64,000 bases of DNA from NCBI RefSeq assembly GCF_036499745.1, contig NZ_DASYDG010000048.1:9083-73082 (forward strand). Direction: 5' to 3'. Shown here one piece after another: positions 25,696-34,719 of this stretch. How positions within the stretch are numbered: position 1 is the first letter of the stretch; the number at the start of each line of letters is the position of its first letter. The translations under genes were made by a program, and so were the position numbers. The DNA is from Pinirhizobacter sp036499745. Its GTDB lineage: Bacteria; Pseudomonadota; Gammaproteobacteria; Xanthomonadales; Rhodanobacteraceae. The notes below the pieces were generated by a model, which did not search any database, was not told the DNA's origin, and saw nothing but the letters and a program-made list of their open reading frames with translations.

Positions 25696-25893
25696 CTAGA
25701 AGAATTTCCCCCTCGCGCGGGGCATCACTACCAGGATCAGGGTGGCCACCGGGCCAAGGATCAGCGAGAGCACGAACCAGAGCACGCCGCTGCGGTTCTT
25801 GCCCTGGGCCAGGCCCGCATTGATGAGGGCGAGCGTGCCCCAGCCGACAAACCAGGGTGCGGATGCCGAAGTGAGGGCGGTAAAGGATTCCAT
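25696..25893 (-). CDS. Small membrane protein, hypothetical
   Basis: A 65-residue protein with two hydrophobic helices (about 10-28 and 36-56: GVLWFVLSLILGPVATLILVV) joined by a GKNRSG turn. The start at 25893 is supported by ACAGGAGCG eight bases upstream; the longer frame to 25992 lacks this. The pattern recalls phospholipase D-nuclease-like or DUF-type two-helix proteins, but no family is clear. Confidence 0.75.
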   Translation of the reverse strand: MESFTALTSASAPWFVGWGTLALINAGLAQGKNRSGVLWFVLSLILGPVATLILVVMPRARGKFF

Positions 25894-26080
25894 GGAACGC
25901 TCCTGTTCTGAAGCAGGATTCGTGGGGCAGACGGTGGGCTCAGATTGTCGGAGGCGGCCCACATCGCCTGGAGCGAAACCCGATAGTAGCAAGGGTTTTC
26001 TTCACATATGCGATACCCCCCTGGTCCCACCGTTCAGAAACGACCCGTATCCTTGCGGTTTTGCCCCCTGGAGTAGAGCC

Positions 26081-27088
26081 ATGCGCGGATTGCGCCCCCT
26101 TGCCCTGGCCCTTGCCTTAGCCACTGCGGCGCTGCCCCTGGCCGCCCTCGCGGCGAAAACGCCCGCACCGCGGGATCGCCAGGCTGCACTGCTTAAATTC
26201 CAGCAGGATCTGGCCAGCGTGCTGGCCCTGCGCACCGATGCCCAGCCGCTGCTGGGCGCTGCCCTGTTGGCCCGGCCGCTGGCCCGGCCCCCTGAAACCC
26301 TGAGCTATCACACCCTGCTGGAGCGGGCCGCCCGGGGTGATGGCGCGGGGCCGTCGGTGAGCTGGGCCCAGCTGGCCGATTGCGATGGCAAGGCGGGCAC
26401 CTGCCCGAATGCCGACGCCATGGCCAGCCTGAAGCAACAGGTGCCGGACAATGCCGCGGTGTGGATGCTGGCGCTCGGCCGTGATCTTTCTGCCGCCAGG
26501 GATGACGACGTTCGCGCCGACCTCACCCGGGCGGCGCAGGCAAAAAGCTACGACGATTACCTCGGCAGCAGCCTGCAGGCGCTGGCCCGCACGGTAAGCC
26601 AGCTACCTCCGCCGCCTGAAACCTACGATCCGCTGTCCGGCGCCGGCAGTGCCGGGGTGCAGCTGACCATCGTCTATGGCCTGGGCGCCACCCAGCCGCT
26701 GCCCGCCTTCCCTGCCACGGCGCGGTATTGCGAAGCGCACAAGGACGACGAAGGCATCCGAAACGATTGCCTGCGCCTGGGCAAGGTACTTGAGTGGGGT
26801 TCCAGCCCGTTGGGGCGGTCGTTGGGTTTGCATCTTCGCGAGGTGCTCTCGCCCGATGACGCCCAGCAGGCCGATGCGCGCCGTGCCAGGGTGAACCTGG
26901 TGTGGCAGATGCAGAACTTCGCCCAGCTGAACGTGCGGGCGCAGGGCGAGAAGCCGGTGGCACAAAGGCTGCTGATGCTGGCGCGCAATGGCGGTACCGA
27001 GATGAGCGTGATACTGGCCGCGCTCAATGCCTACGGTATTCCGGCCGAGGCGCCGGCAGGTTACGTGCCGGCGCGCCCGAAAAGCTGA
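26081..27088 (+). CDS. Exported hypothetical protein
   Basis: A 335-residue protein with a signal peptide (MRGLRPLALALALATAALPLAALAA). The body is Ala/Leu-rich helical, with four cysteines in two close pairs (CDGKAGTC near 106-113 and CEAH...NDC near 216-230) that may form disulfides. A repeat-like helical layout, possibly TPR-related, is suggested. The start at 26081 is preceded by CTGGAGTAG. It converges on speE with three bases between stops. Function unknown. Confidence 0.8.
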   Translation: MRGLRPLALALALATAALPLAALAAKTPAPRDRQAALLKFQQDLASVLALRTDAQPLLGAALLARPLARPPETLSYHTLLERAARGDGAGPSVSWAQLADCDGKAGTCPNADAMASLKQQVPDNAAVWMLALGRDLSAARDDDVRADLTRAAQAKSYDDYLGSSLQALARTVSQLPPPPETYDPLSGAGSAGVQLTIVYGLGATQPLPAFPATARYCEAHKDDEGIRNDCLRLGKVLEWGSSPLGRSLGLHLREVLSPDDAQQADARRARVNLVWQMQNFAQLNVRAQGEKPVAQRLLMLARNGGTEMSVILAALNAYGIPAEAPAGYVPARPKS

Positions 27089-27091
27089 GGG

Positions 27092-27943
27092 TCAGTCCCC
27101 CAACGCCTCGCGCATGAATTCCGGCTGGGCCAGTGCACCCTTGTGGGTTTCGGCGTTGTAGTACTTCGTGGCGAAGTTCTTCGAGATCGCGCCACGCTCG
27201 CGGAAACCGCCCAGGTCCGCGCCCTTGCGGGCCATGGTGCAGCTCCACCAGCCGGTGGGGTAGCACGGCTGCGGGAAGGGCAGGGTGCGCACGGCGCCGA
27301 AGCCGGAGGTACGCATGGCCGAGCGCATCGCCTTGATCAGCTCGATATGGGCCAGCGGCGATTCGGACTGCTGCACCAGGATGCCACCGTGGCGGAGCGC
27401 CTTGTAGCAGGTGGTATAGAAGGCTGAGTTGAACAGGCCCTCGGCGGGGCCGACAGGATCGGTGGAGTCGACGATGATCAGGTCGAGCGATTCAGGCTCG
27501 GCCTCGGCCATGTACTTGATGCCATCGATAAACAACAGCTGCGCGCGCGGGTCGTTGTTGCTTTCGCACAGCTCCGGGAAATATTCCTCGGCCAGACGGG
27601 TGACGCGCTCGTCGATCTCTACCTGCACCGCCGATTCCACTTCCTCATGCTTGAGCACTTCGCGCAGGGTGCCGCAATCGCCGCCACCGATGATCACCAC
27701 GCGCTTGGCACGGGCGTGGGTGAACAGCGCCGGGTGGGTCATCATTTCGTGGTACAGGAAGTTGTCGCGGCTGGTGAGCATCACGCAGCCATCGATCACC
27801 ATCAGGTTGCCCCAGTCGGTGGTCTGGTAGATCTCGATCGTCTGGAAAGGCGTTTTCTCTGCATGAAGCAGACGCTCGACACGAAAACCGATGGAGGAAC
27901 CGGAGGCCTGGTGGGCTTCGGTGAACCAGCTGAGCTGCGACAT
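27092..27943 (-). CDS. speE: Spermidine synthase SpeE
   Basis: A 283-residue aminopropyltransferase. Seen are the putrescine/dcSAM site residues in TTDWGNLMVIDGCVMLTSRDNFLYHEMM, the nucleotide motif VVIIGGGDCGTLREVLKH, acidic VEIDERV, and LIIVDSTDPVGPAEGLF with the catalytic Asp. It adds an aminopropyl group to putrescine. The start at 27943 (MSQLSWFTEAHQ) fits the family; 12 extra residues are possible. It is divergent from speA, so the two polyamine steps share one regulatory spacer of 286 bases. Confidence 0.95.
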   Translation of the reverse strand: MSQLSWFTEAHQASGSSIGFRVERLLHAEKTPFQTIEIYQTTDWGNLMVIDGCVMLTSRDNFLYHEMMTHPALFTHARAKRVVIIGGGDCGTLREVLKHEEVESAVQVEIDERVTRLAEEYFPELCESNNDPRAQLLFIDGIKYMAEAEPESLDLIIVDSTDPVGPAEGLFNSAFYTTCYKALRHGGILVQQSESPLAHIELIKAMRSAMRTSGFGAVRTLPFPQPCYPTGWWSCTMARKGADLGGFRERGAISKNFATKYYNAETHKGALAQPEFMREALGD

Positions 27944-28063
27944 GACGCGATCCCGGGGCAGGAGGGTGAAAACGGCCATTGTAGCGGCTTATGCCCTCCA
28001 GGCTGTCCGTCGAAATCGTCGCAACCTGGCCTTCGATCCCATTCCGTTGTCATCCTGCACCGT

Positions 28064-28229
28064 TACAATAAGCGGCCCGGGCCTGGAACCCGGGTACATC
28101 CTGGACGGCCCCGCGGCGTGCGAGGCTCCCGGTCGCCAGGCATGTTTCGTCTAGGCTCGCCGCTGCGACGCTATAAATTCCCGGCCCAAGGCACGCCGGG
28201 AATCCGATAACGACGAGGAGAGAGGGCCG
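28064..28229 (+). promoter_or_regulatory. speA promoter -10 and structured 5' leader
   Basis: TACAAT (28064-28069) is a good -10 box, although the -35 is poor. About 150 bases separate it from the speA start. The leader contains a CCCGGG/CCCGGG palindrome arm pair (about 28076-28094) and a perfect nine-base hairpin ATTCCCGGC/GCCGGGAAT (28177-28185 with 28195-28203), just before the ribosome site GAGGAGAGAGGG. This suggests post-transcriptional control, possibly by polyamines. Confidence 0.45.
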
Positions 28230-30113
28230 ATGGGTACTTCCTGGGACATCGACCGCGCGCGGCAGACCTACGCCGTGCCGCATTGGAGCGATGGTTATGT
28301 CGACATCGACCAGGCCGGGCAGCTGGTGATGCAACCGCACGGGCCTGGCGGCGCGAAACTGAACCTGCCGGCCATCGTGGATGCCGCCCGCGCGCAGGGC
28401 CTGCGCCTGCCGCTGTTGATCCGCTTCCCGGACATCCTGGCCAATCGCCTTGCCCGCCTGCAGGCGGCCTTCGGCAAGGCCATCGCCGATTCCCGCTATC
28501 CGGCCGCCTATACGGCCGTCTACCCGATCAAGGTGAACCAGCAGCGCGGCGTGGTGAGCGAACTGGTGGCCGCCGGCGAACACGGTTTCGGCCTGGAAGC
28601 GGGCTCCAAGCCTGAACTGATGGCCGTGCTGGCGATGGCCCGTCCGGGCAGCCTGGTGGTCTGCAATGGCTACAAAGACCGCGAATACATCCGCCTGGCC
28701 CTGATCGGCCGCAAGCTCGGGCTTTCCGTCCATATCGTGATCGAAAAGCTTTCCGAGCTCGAACACGTGCTGGCGGAGTCGAAATCCCTAGGCGTGGAGC
28801 CCCTGCTGGGGGTGCGCGTGCGCCTGGCCTCGATCGGTGCCGGCAAATGGCAGAACACCGGTGGCGACAAGGGCAAGTTCGGGCTCTCGCCCGGCCAGGT
28901 GCTGGAGTTGATCGCCCGCCTGGATGCCGAAGGCCTCACCCACACCCTGCGCCTGCAGCACTTCCACATGGGCTCGCAGATCTCCAACGTGCGCGACATC
29001 TCCGCCGGCATGCGCGAGGCGGTGCGCTATTTCGTGGAATTGCGCGCCGCGGGCGCGCCGATCGACATCGTCGACGTAGGCGGTGGCCTTGGCGTTGACT
29101 ACGACGGTACGCGTTCGCGTAGCTACAACTCGATGAACTACAACCTCGAGCAGTACGCCGCCAGCATTGTCACCCCCTTGGCCGAAGCGGTAGAGCGCCT
29201 GGGGTTGCCAGCGCCGCGCATCGTCACCGAGAGCGGCCGCGCCATGACCGCGCACCACGCGGTGATGGTGGTGAATGTGACCGAAGTGGAAGCCGTGCCA
29301 GCGGGCATCGTGGCGGAGCCGCGCGAAGGTGAGCCGGCCGTGCTGCGCCACCTGCGCGACACCTGGGCAGAGCTCGGCCAGCGCCCGCCGCTGGAATTGT
29401 TCCACGAAGCCCAGCACCACCACGCCGAAGGCCTTTCGCTGTATGCCGAAGGCCATCTTGGCCTGCGCGACCGCGCGCAGCTGGACGACATGTACTACGC
29501 CATTGCCAGCGCCGTGCGCCCGCGCCTGCTACCCACCGAGCGTGCGCACCGCCAGGCGCTGGATGAACTGGACGAAAAGCTTGTCGACAAATATTTCGTG
29601 AATTTCTCGGTGTTCGAATCCATCCCGGACGTCTGGGCGATCGACCAGATCTTCCCCATCGTGCCGCTGGCGCGCCTGGATGAAGAACCCACGCGCCGCG
29701 GCGTGATCGCCGACCTCACCTGCGATTCGGATGGCCGCATCGACAACTATGTGGATGCCGAGGGCGTGGACGTAAGCCTGCCGCTGCATACCTTGCGTGA
29801 TGGCGAATCGTATTGCCTGGGCATCTTCATGGTGGGCGCGTACCAGGAGACCCTGGGCGACATCCATAACCTGTTCGGCGATACGGACGCGGTAAACGTG
29901 CGGGCCGGCAGCGATGGCTTCGAATTCGCCCATGTTCGCCGTGGCGACACCACCGACCTGATGCTCGACTACGTCGGTTACGACCTTGCCGCCCTGCGCC
30001 AGGCGTACCGGGACCGCCTGGCCGCGGCCGGCGTCACCGGTGATGGTCTGTTCAATGAACTCAACGCCGGCCTTACCGGTTACACCTATCTTGCCGAGGA
30101 CATCCGCCCATGA
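28230..30113 (+). CDS. speA: Biosynthetic arginine decarboxylase SpeA
   Basis: A 627-residue PLP enzyme of the alanine-racemase fold. The PLP lysine is Lys101 in YTAVYPIKVNQQR; GLEAGSKPELMAVLA, HFHMGSQISNVRDI, DVGGGLGVDYDGTRS and ESGRAMTAHH are all family blocks. It converts arginine to agmatine, the first step towards putrescine. Length is as expected for the biosynthetic form. A strong GAGGAGAGAGG precedes ATG 28230. The stop overlaps the following dehydrogenase start by four bases. Confidence 0.95.
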   Translation: MGTSWDIDRARQTYAVPHWSDGYVDIDQAGQLVMQPHGPGGAKLNLPAIVDAARAQGLRLPLLIRFPDILANRLARLQAAFGKAIADSRYPAAYTAVYPIKVNQQRGVVSELVAAGEHGFGLEAGSKPELMAVLAMARPGSLVVCNGYKDREYIRLALIGRKLGLSVHIVIEKLSELEHVLAESKSLGVEPLLGVRVRLASIGAGKWQNTGGDKGKFGLSPGQVLELIARLDAEGLTHTLRLQHFHMGSQISNVRDISAGMREAVRYFVELRAAGAPIDIVDVGGGLGVDYDGTRSRSYNSMNYNLEQYAASIVTPLAEAVERLGLPAPRIVTESGRAMTAHHAVMVVNVTEVEAVPAGIVAEPREGEPAVLRHLRDTWAELGQRPPLELFHEAQHHHAEGLSLYAEGHLGLRDRAQLDDMYYAIASAVRPRLLPTERAHRQALDELDEKLVDKYFVNFSVFESIPDVWAIDQIFPIVPLARLDEEPTRRGVIADLTCDSDGRIDNYVDAEGVDVSLPLHTLRDGESYCLGIFMVGAYQETLGDIHNLFGDTDAVNVRAGSDGFEFAHVRRGDTTDLMLDYVGYDLAALRQAYRDRLAAAGVTGDGLFNELNAGLTGYTYLAEDIRP

Positions 30114-30979
30114 CATTGCGTGCTTCTTTCATCGGCCTGGGTGCGATGGGTGCGTCGATGGCGCGCCATCTTCATGAGAAGGGCCTGCTGGTGGCGGTGG
30201 GTAACCGCACGCAGCAGAAGGCCTACGACCTCGCTGGCGACCTGGGCGTGGACGCGCCTTCGATCGAAGCCATGGCATCGATGAGCGATGTGGTGGCGCT
30301 GTGCGTCACGGCCGACCAGGACGTGCTGGACAACGTGGCCGCGCTGCTGCCGCACCTGCGCGAAGGGTCCGTAGTGGTCGACCATTCAACCGTCGCGCCC
30401 GCCACCGCGCTGCGCGCAGCGCAGATGCTGGCGGAGAAAGGCATCGCGTTCCTCGATGCGCCGGTGTCCGGCGGCGTGGAAGGCGCGCGCAACGGCAAGC
30501 TGTCGGTGATGGTGGGCGGCGACGCGGCAGCGCTGGAAAAAGCGCGGCCCGTGCTGGAAGCCTATGCAGTGAAAGTGACCCACATGGGTAGTGTCGGCGC
30601 AGGCCAGTCGACCAAGGCGGTGAACCAGGTGATCGTGGCCGGCATCGCGCAGGCCGTGACCGAAGGGCTGGCGCTGGGCGAAGCCCTGGGGCTGGACGCC
30701 GAAGCCTTGTTGCCCACCTTGGGCGCCGGCGCGGCCGGCAACTGGTTCCTGGAAAAACGCGGCGCCACCATGTTGCGCAACGAATTCTCCGTTGGCTTCA
30801 AGCTGGCGCTGTTGCACAAGGATCTGGGCATCGTGCGCGGCGTGGCGGTGGATGCAGGCACCGATCGTTCCGTCATCGAGAAATCACTCGCCGACTTCGC
30901 CCAGCTGATGAGCGAAGGCTACGGCGACGACGACATTTCCGGGCTGATCCGGATCAAGCGGGGCGAGCGCAAGGTTTAA
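30110..30979 (+). CDS. 3-hydroxyisobutyrate dehydrogenase-family oxidoreductase
   Basis: A 289-residue NAD(P)-dependent beta-hydroxyacid dehydrogenase. Rossmann motif FIGLGAMGASMARHL at the N-terminus, substrate-binding DAPVSGGVEGARNGKLSVMVGG, and the catalytic Lys in GAGQSTKAVNQVIVAG are present. Substrates in the family include 3-hydroxyisobutyrate, tartronate semialdehyde and succinic semialdehyde; I cannot choose. Translational coupling to speA (ATGA overlap) hints at a role next to arginine/agmatine use, but this is inference. Confidence 0.9.
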   Translation: MTLRASFIGLGAMGASMARHLHEKGLLVAVGNRTQQKAYDLAGDLGVDAPSIEAMASMSDVVALCVTADQDVLDNVAALLPHLREGSVVVDHSTVAPATALRAAQMLAEKGIAFLDAPVSGGVEGARNGKLSVMVGGDAAALEKARPVLEAYAVKVTHMGSVGAGQSTKAVNQVIVAGIAQAVTEGLALGEALGLDAEALLPTLGAGAAGNWFLEKRGATMLRNEFSVGFKLALLHKDLGIVRGVAVDAGTDRSVIEKSLADFAQLMSEGYGDDDISGLIRIKRGERKV

Positions 30980-30990
30980 GGCAAGGCGCA

Positions 30991-31007
30991 GCCTTCGCAG
31001 CGAAGGC
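30991..31007. terminator. Possible bidirectional terminator stem
   Basis: GCCTTCGC, one base, then GCGAAGGC between the convergent dehydrogenase and SPOR genes. The stem is perfect and GC-rich but the loop is one base (so the real loop is larger) and no T run follows. Its position between converging genes is the main support. Confidence 0.35.
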
Positions 31008-31025
31008 GCGCCATGGCAGGCCGCG

Positions 31026-31763
31026 TTAGCTGCCTACCTTCAAGGCGATGGCATTGATGCCCGCCTGCTGCAAACGCTGCTTGGTCGATTCCAGTTCCGT
31101 GGCCGACTTGAACGGCCCCAGGCGCACGCGGTTGTAGTTCTGGCCACCCACCTTCACCGTTTGCACGTTGGCGACGAAACCCTGCAACGCGAGTTTGGCC
31201 TTGAGCGATTCAGCATCCCCGGCGCTGGGGAATGCGCCCACCTGCAGCAGGTAACCACCGCTGGCGGACGGCGACGGCGTCGGCGTGGCGGCCGGCGTGG
31301 CAGCGACGGTTTCCGTCTTCACCGCCGGCAAGTTGGCAGGCGTCGGTGGCGGAGTGCTGCCGGCCTGCTGGGCTGCGGCGGTTTTCTGCTGGGCCTGCTG
31401 CTGCGCGGCGGCCTGCTGGCGGGCCTTGGCTTCGGCCTGGGCCTGCGCGCTGATCTCCGCATCGGGAATACGCACTTCTTTTTCCGACAGCACGGAATAG
31501 AAATCGTAGGTGGGCTTCTTCGGCTTGTCCGCATCCGGTGCGGACTCCGCCAGTCCAGGATCCGACGCCTTCTGCGCGGTGGCCTGCGGGTTGGGCGCGG
31601 GGCCGTTGGGACGCTGCAATGGCAGGAAGGAACCCTTCAGCACCACCGCCATCAGCACGGCACCGGCCAGGATGCCGATGATGGCCCAGCCCCAGCCGGG
31701 CATGCCGCTGCTTTTGTTGCGTACAGCCTGCTTGCCGCGGCCTTTGGTGTTGCGTGTTGCCAT
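31026..31763 (-). CDS. SPOR domain protein (FtsN-like)
   Basis: A 245-residue inner-membrane protein: short basic N-terminus, one membrane helix (about 24-42, WGWAIIGILAGAVLMAVVL), a Pro/Ala/Gln-rich periplasmic linker (about 50-165), and a C-terminal SPOR domain (about 168-245; YLLQVGAFPSAGDAESLKAKLALQGF, then YNRVRLGPFKS). SPOR binds denuded septal peptidoglycan, so a division or envelope role like FtsN is likely. It starts one base inside the argS stop (TAATG), a translational coupling often seen in this order. Confidence 0.9.
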   Translation of the reverse strand: MATRNTKGRGKQAVRNKSSGMPGWGWAIIGILAGAVLMAVVLKGSFLPLQRPNGPAPNPQATAQKASDPGLAESAPDADKPKKPTYDFYSVLSEKEVRIPDAEISAQAQAEAKARQQAAAQQQAQQKTAAAQQAGSTPPPTPANLPAVKTETVAATPAATPTPSPSASGGYLLQVGAFPSAGDAESLKAKLALQGFVANVQTVKVGGQNYNRVRLGPFKSATELESTKQRLQQAGINAIALKVGS

Positions 31764-33451
31764 TACATTTTCTCCGGTGCGCTGATACCCAGCAGGCCAA
31801 GCCCGTTGCGAAGGACCTGCCGCGTGGCCAGCGCCAGCGTAACGCGGGCATTGCGAAGGCCCGTGTCGTCAACGATCCACTTGTGCTCGTGATAATAGCT
31901 GTGCAGCGCGCCAGCGAGTTCGCGCAAATATTGCGCAACTAGGTGCGGTTCAAGATTGGTAGCTGCGGTTTCCACCACCTCGGGGTAGCGGGCCAGTTCC
32001 ACCATCAGGGCAGTTTCGTGGTCGCTGTCGAGCTGGCCGAACGCCGCCATGCCTGCTTCCCGGTCGTAGGTGTAGCCACGCTCGGTGAGTTCTTCCAGCA
32101 CCCGGCTCACGCGGGCGTGGGCGTACTGGATGTAATAAACCGGATTGTCGTTGCTTTGTGAACGCGCAAGGTCGATGTCGAAGATCAGCTGGGAATCTGA
32201 TTTCCGCGCGATCAGGAAATAACGCGTGGCATCGCGCCCGGCCTCGTCGATAAGGTCGCGAAGGGTAAGGTAGGAACCGGCGCGCTTGGAGAGTTTCACC
32301 TCCTCGCCGCCACGCATCACCGTCACCATCTGGTACAGCACGTAATGCGGGTAATCCTTTGGGATGCCCTGGTCCAGCGCCTGCAGGCCGGCCTTCACAC
32401 GCGTCAGGGTGCCGTGATGATCCGAACCCAGCACCGTTACCGCGTCCTGGTAGCCGCGCTGCCACTTGCTCATATGGTAGGCAACGTCGGGCACGAAGTA
32501 GGTATAGGTGCCGTCGGACTTGCGCATCACGCGGTCCTTGTCGTCACCGTAGTCGGTGCTGCGCAGCCAAAGGGCGCCGCCGTCTTCATAGGTATGGCCG
32601 TGCTTCACCAGCTCGCGGACGGTTTCTTCCACCTTGCCGCCGCTGTAGAGCGACGATTCCAGGAAGTACACGTCCATTTCGACGCCGAAGGCGGCAAGAT
32701 CCAGATCCTGCTCGTGGCGCAACGCGGCCACCGCGAACTCGCGGATGGCCTCGAGGTTGTCCGCATCCCTGGCGCCGGTGACGGTACGGCCGTCGGCCTG
32801 GACCGACTCACCGGCCAGATACGCCCGGGCCACGTCGGCGATGTAGTCGCCGCGGTAACCCGCTTCCGGCCAGCCGTCGGCGCCCGGCTCGATGCCACGG
32901 GCCCGGGCCTGGACGGAAAGCGCCAGGTTATGGATCTGCACGCCGGCGTCGTTGTAATAGAACTCGCGGCGCACATCGTGGCCGGTGGCGCCCAACAGGC
33001 GTGCCAGGCAGTCGCCCAGCACCGCGTTGCGGCCGTGGCCCACATGAAGAGGGCCGGTGGGGTTGGCCGAGACGTACTCCACGCCCACCATCCGGCCTTC
33101 GCCCGAGGTACTGCGGCCGAAGTCGTTGCCCCGGGCAAAAACGTCCGAAAGCAGGCTCTTGTAGGCGTCCCGGCCCAGGAAGAAGTTGATAAAGCCTGGA
33201 CCTGCGATCTCCACGCGGTCCACCACGCCACCGACGGGCAGGGCGGCAACCAGCGCCTCGGCCACCTCGCGCGGCTTCCGGGCTGCTACTTTTGTAAGCA
33301 ACATGGCCACATTGGTTGCAAAATCGCCATGTTCGCGGCTTCGGGTGCGCTCGACCACGAAGGCAGGCACGGCGGCATCGGCGGGCAGGGTGCCGGCCGA
33401 TTTCAGGCTGTCGATGGCCTTGAGCACGAGGTTCCGAAGCTGGTCTTTCAC
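31763..33451 (-). CDS. argS: Arginyl-tRNA synthetase
   Basis: A 562-residue class I synthetase. The N-terminal Add-1 domain is followed by VEYVSANPTGPLHVGHGRNAVLGD (HIGH signature HVGHG), and the C-terminal DALR anticodon domain ends TLALATRQVLRNGLGLLGISAPEKM. The KMSKS region reads VKLSKRAGSYLTLRDL. It charges tRNA-Arg. Length is standard. It is followed by the overlapping SPOR gene. Confidence 0.96.
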   Translation of the reverse strand: MKDQLRNLVLKAIDSLKSAGTLPADAAVPAFVVERTRSREHGDFATNVAMLLTKVAARKPREVAEALVAALPVGGVVDRVEIAGPGFINFFLGRDAYKSLLSDVFARGNDFGRSTSGEGRMVGVEYVSANPTGPLHVGHGRNAVLGDCLARLLGATGHDVRREFYYNDAGVQIHNLALSVQARARGIEPGADGWPEAGYRGDYIADVARAYLAGESVQADGRTVTGARDADNLEAIREFAVAALRHEQDLDLAAFGVEMDVYFLESSLYSGGKVEETVRELVKHGHTYEDGGALWLRSTDYGDDKDRVMRKSDGTYTYFVPDVAYHMSKWQRGYQDAVTVLGSDHHGTLTRVKAGLQALDQGIPKDYPHYVLYQMVTVMRGGEEVKLSKRAGSYLTLRDLIDEAGRDATRYFLIARKSDSQLIFDIDLARSQSNDNPVYYIQYAHARVSRVLEELTERGYTYDREAGMAAFGQLDSDHETALMVELARYPEVVETAATNLEPHLVAQYLRELAGALHSYYHEHKWIVDDTGLRNARVTLALATRQVLRNGLGLLGISAPEKM

Positions 33452-33780
33452 GGCGGGCGCTGGTAGCTGGGGGAACCGGCAATCCTAGCAGACCGGGCCG
33501 CCAAAGCCCGGGGGCGAAAGCCTTTTTCGAAACGGCCCCAGCCTGTGGATAACTCTGTGGGCAAGAAATGCGCCGGTCGCCGTGTCATGCCGCAGCGCCG
33601 CAAGGAAATGCGACGGTCACACAATCGGTCGTGCAAAATCAATGAGTTGAAGGATTATGGTGTGGACTGGCTCGAAATAAGTCCGCCAACCTCGCCAAAT
33701 CGACTTTGTGCATAACTTCCCGAAGGGCCTGCGCAACGGGGTAGAAGTGCTGCCGTCATGGCGATGTCATCGGCGGCCCT
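33452..33780. other. Intergenic stretch upstream of argS
   Basis: About 330 bases before the small RNA candidate. It should contain the argS promoter (minus strand) and that of the RNA (plus strand). I saw no gene here. TTGAAG and AAATAA around 33646-33680 could be a weak promoter pair, but the match is poor. Confidence 0.4.
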
Positions 33781-33784
33781 CAGA

Positions 33785-33893
33785 ATTCTCCTTGTCCGAC
33801 GCACCTCCCCTGCCAAGGACACGCCGATTCATCGGATTCTCCCCTCACGATGACGGTCCAACGGCGCGGTGCGGCAACCGCGCCGTTTTTTTT
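33785..33893 (+). ncRNA. Candidate small RNA with C-rich loops (sX13-like)
   Basis: Three hairpins in a row end at a strong terminator. TCCTTG (33789-33794) pairs with CAAGGA (33814-33819), with loop containing CCTCCCCT. CATCG (33830-33834) pairs with CGATG (33848-33852), with loop containing CTCCCCTC. Then ACGGCGCGGT and its complement are followed by eight T. Exposed CUCCCC loops are the hallmark of the Xanthomonas sRNA sX13, which pairs with G-rich ribosome sites. Homology is inferred from architecture; I have not aligned sequences. The true 5' end may lie 20-40 bases upstream. Confidence 0.6.
33860..33893 (+). terminator. Strong rho-independent terminator
   Basis: AACGGCGCGGT and its complement AACCGCGCCGTT with a five-base loop, then TTTTTTTT to 33893. 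It ends the small RNA candidate and lies 12 bases from the convergent radC stop, so it may also help to separate the two transcripts. Confidence 0.9.
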
Positions 33894-33904
33894 GGGGGCG
33901 GGGG

Positions 33905-34576
33905 CTAAAGCAGGCCCCGCAGGGCCATCGAGACCGGCTCGCCCTCGCCGATCACCAGATGATCCAAAACCCTTACCCCGACCAGCTCCAGCGCCCGGCT
34001 CAAGGCGTGAGTGATGGCGATGTCCGCCTGGCTGGGTTCGGCCACGCCCGAGGGGTGGTTGTGGGCAAAAATCACTGCCGAGGCGTTATGCGCCAGGCAC
34101 GCCCGGACCACCTCACGGGGGTAGACCGCGGCGGCATCCACCGTACCCCGGAACAGTTCCTCGAAGGCCAGCACCCGGTGGCGATTGTCCAGGAACAGGC
34201 AGGCGAATACCTCGTAGGGCAGGTGGACCAGGCGGGACCTCAGGTAGGTGGCGCTGGCGGCCGGGTCCCTCAGGAATGTGCGGTCGGCCACGCCGCCGTT
34301 GATCACCCGTCGGGCGATCTCCAGGGCTGCGGCAATGCGGGCCGCCTTGGCGGGGCCGATGCCCGGAGTTGCCTGGCTATGCGGCATGGTCTGCATCAGG
34401 CGGGCCAGGCTGCCCGCCGAGGCGATCATCTCGCGTCCCATGGACACCGCGTCGCGTCCGCGGGTACCGCTGCCAATCAATACCGCGAGCAGTTCGGCGT
34501 CGGATAGCGAGCGCGGGCCATGCGTCCTTAGCCGCTCGCGCGGGCGGTCACCTTCGGGCCATTCGGAGATCTTCAT
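33905..34576 (-). CDS. radC: RadC family JAMM-domain protein
   Basis: A 223-residue protein. An N-terminal helix-hairpin-helix-like part (ATPGIGPAKAARIAAALEIARR) precedes the JAB/MPN metalloprotease-like domain with HNHPSGVAEPSQAD (metal-binding His-x-His and Asp). In spite of the name, a DNA repair role for RadC has been withdrawn in E. coli, and its activity is unknown. The start at 34576 (MKISEWPEGDRPRERL) matches the family; the frame extends further but the added residues are not RadC-like. Confidence 0.93.
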   Translation of the reverse strand: MKISEWPEGDRPRERLRTHGPRSLSDAELLAVLIGSGTRGRDAVSMGREMIASAGSLARLMQTMPHSQATPGIGPAKAARIAAALEIARRVINGGVADRTFLRDPAASATYLRSRLVHLPYEVFACLFLDNRHRVLAFEELFRGTVDAAAVYPREVVRACLAHNASAVIFAHNHPSGVAEPSQADIAITHALSRALELVGVRVLDHLVIGEGEPVSMALRGLL

Positions 34577-34719
34577 CCCCCGATGGTCAGTACTTACCTC
34601 CTGCACCGGTATCGGTTCCGTGGTCGAGCCTGTGTCGGCGTTGATCGCTAAAGATTCTGACAGCGCACTTCGCGCATGGGCCGTGTACTGCACACCACCC
34701 CATCTTCCTGGTGCAGTTC

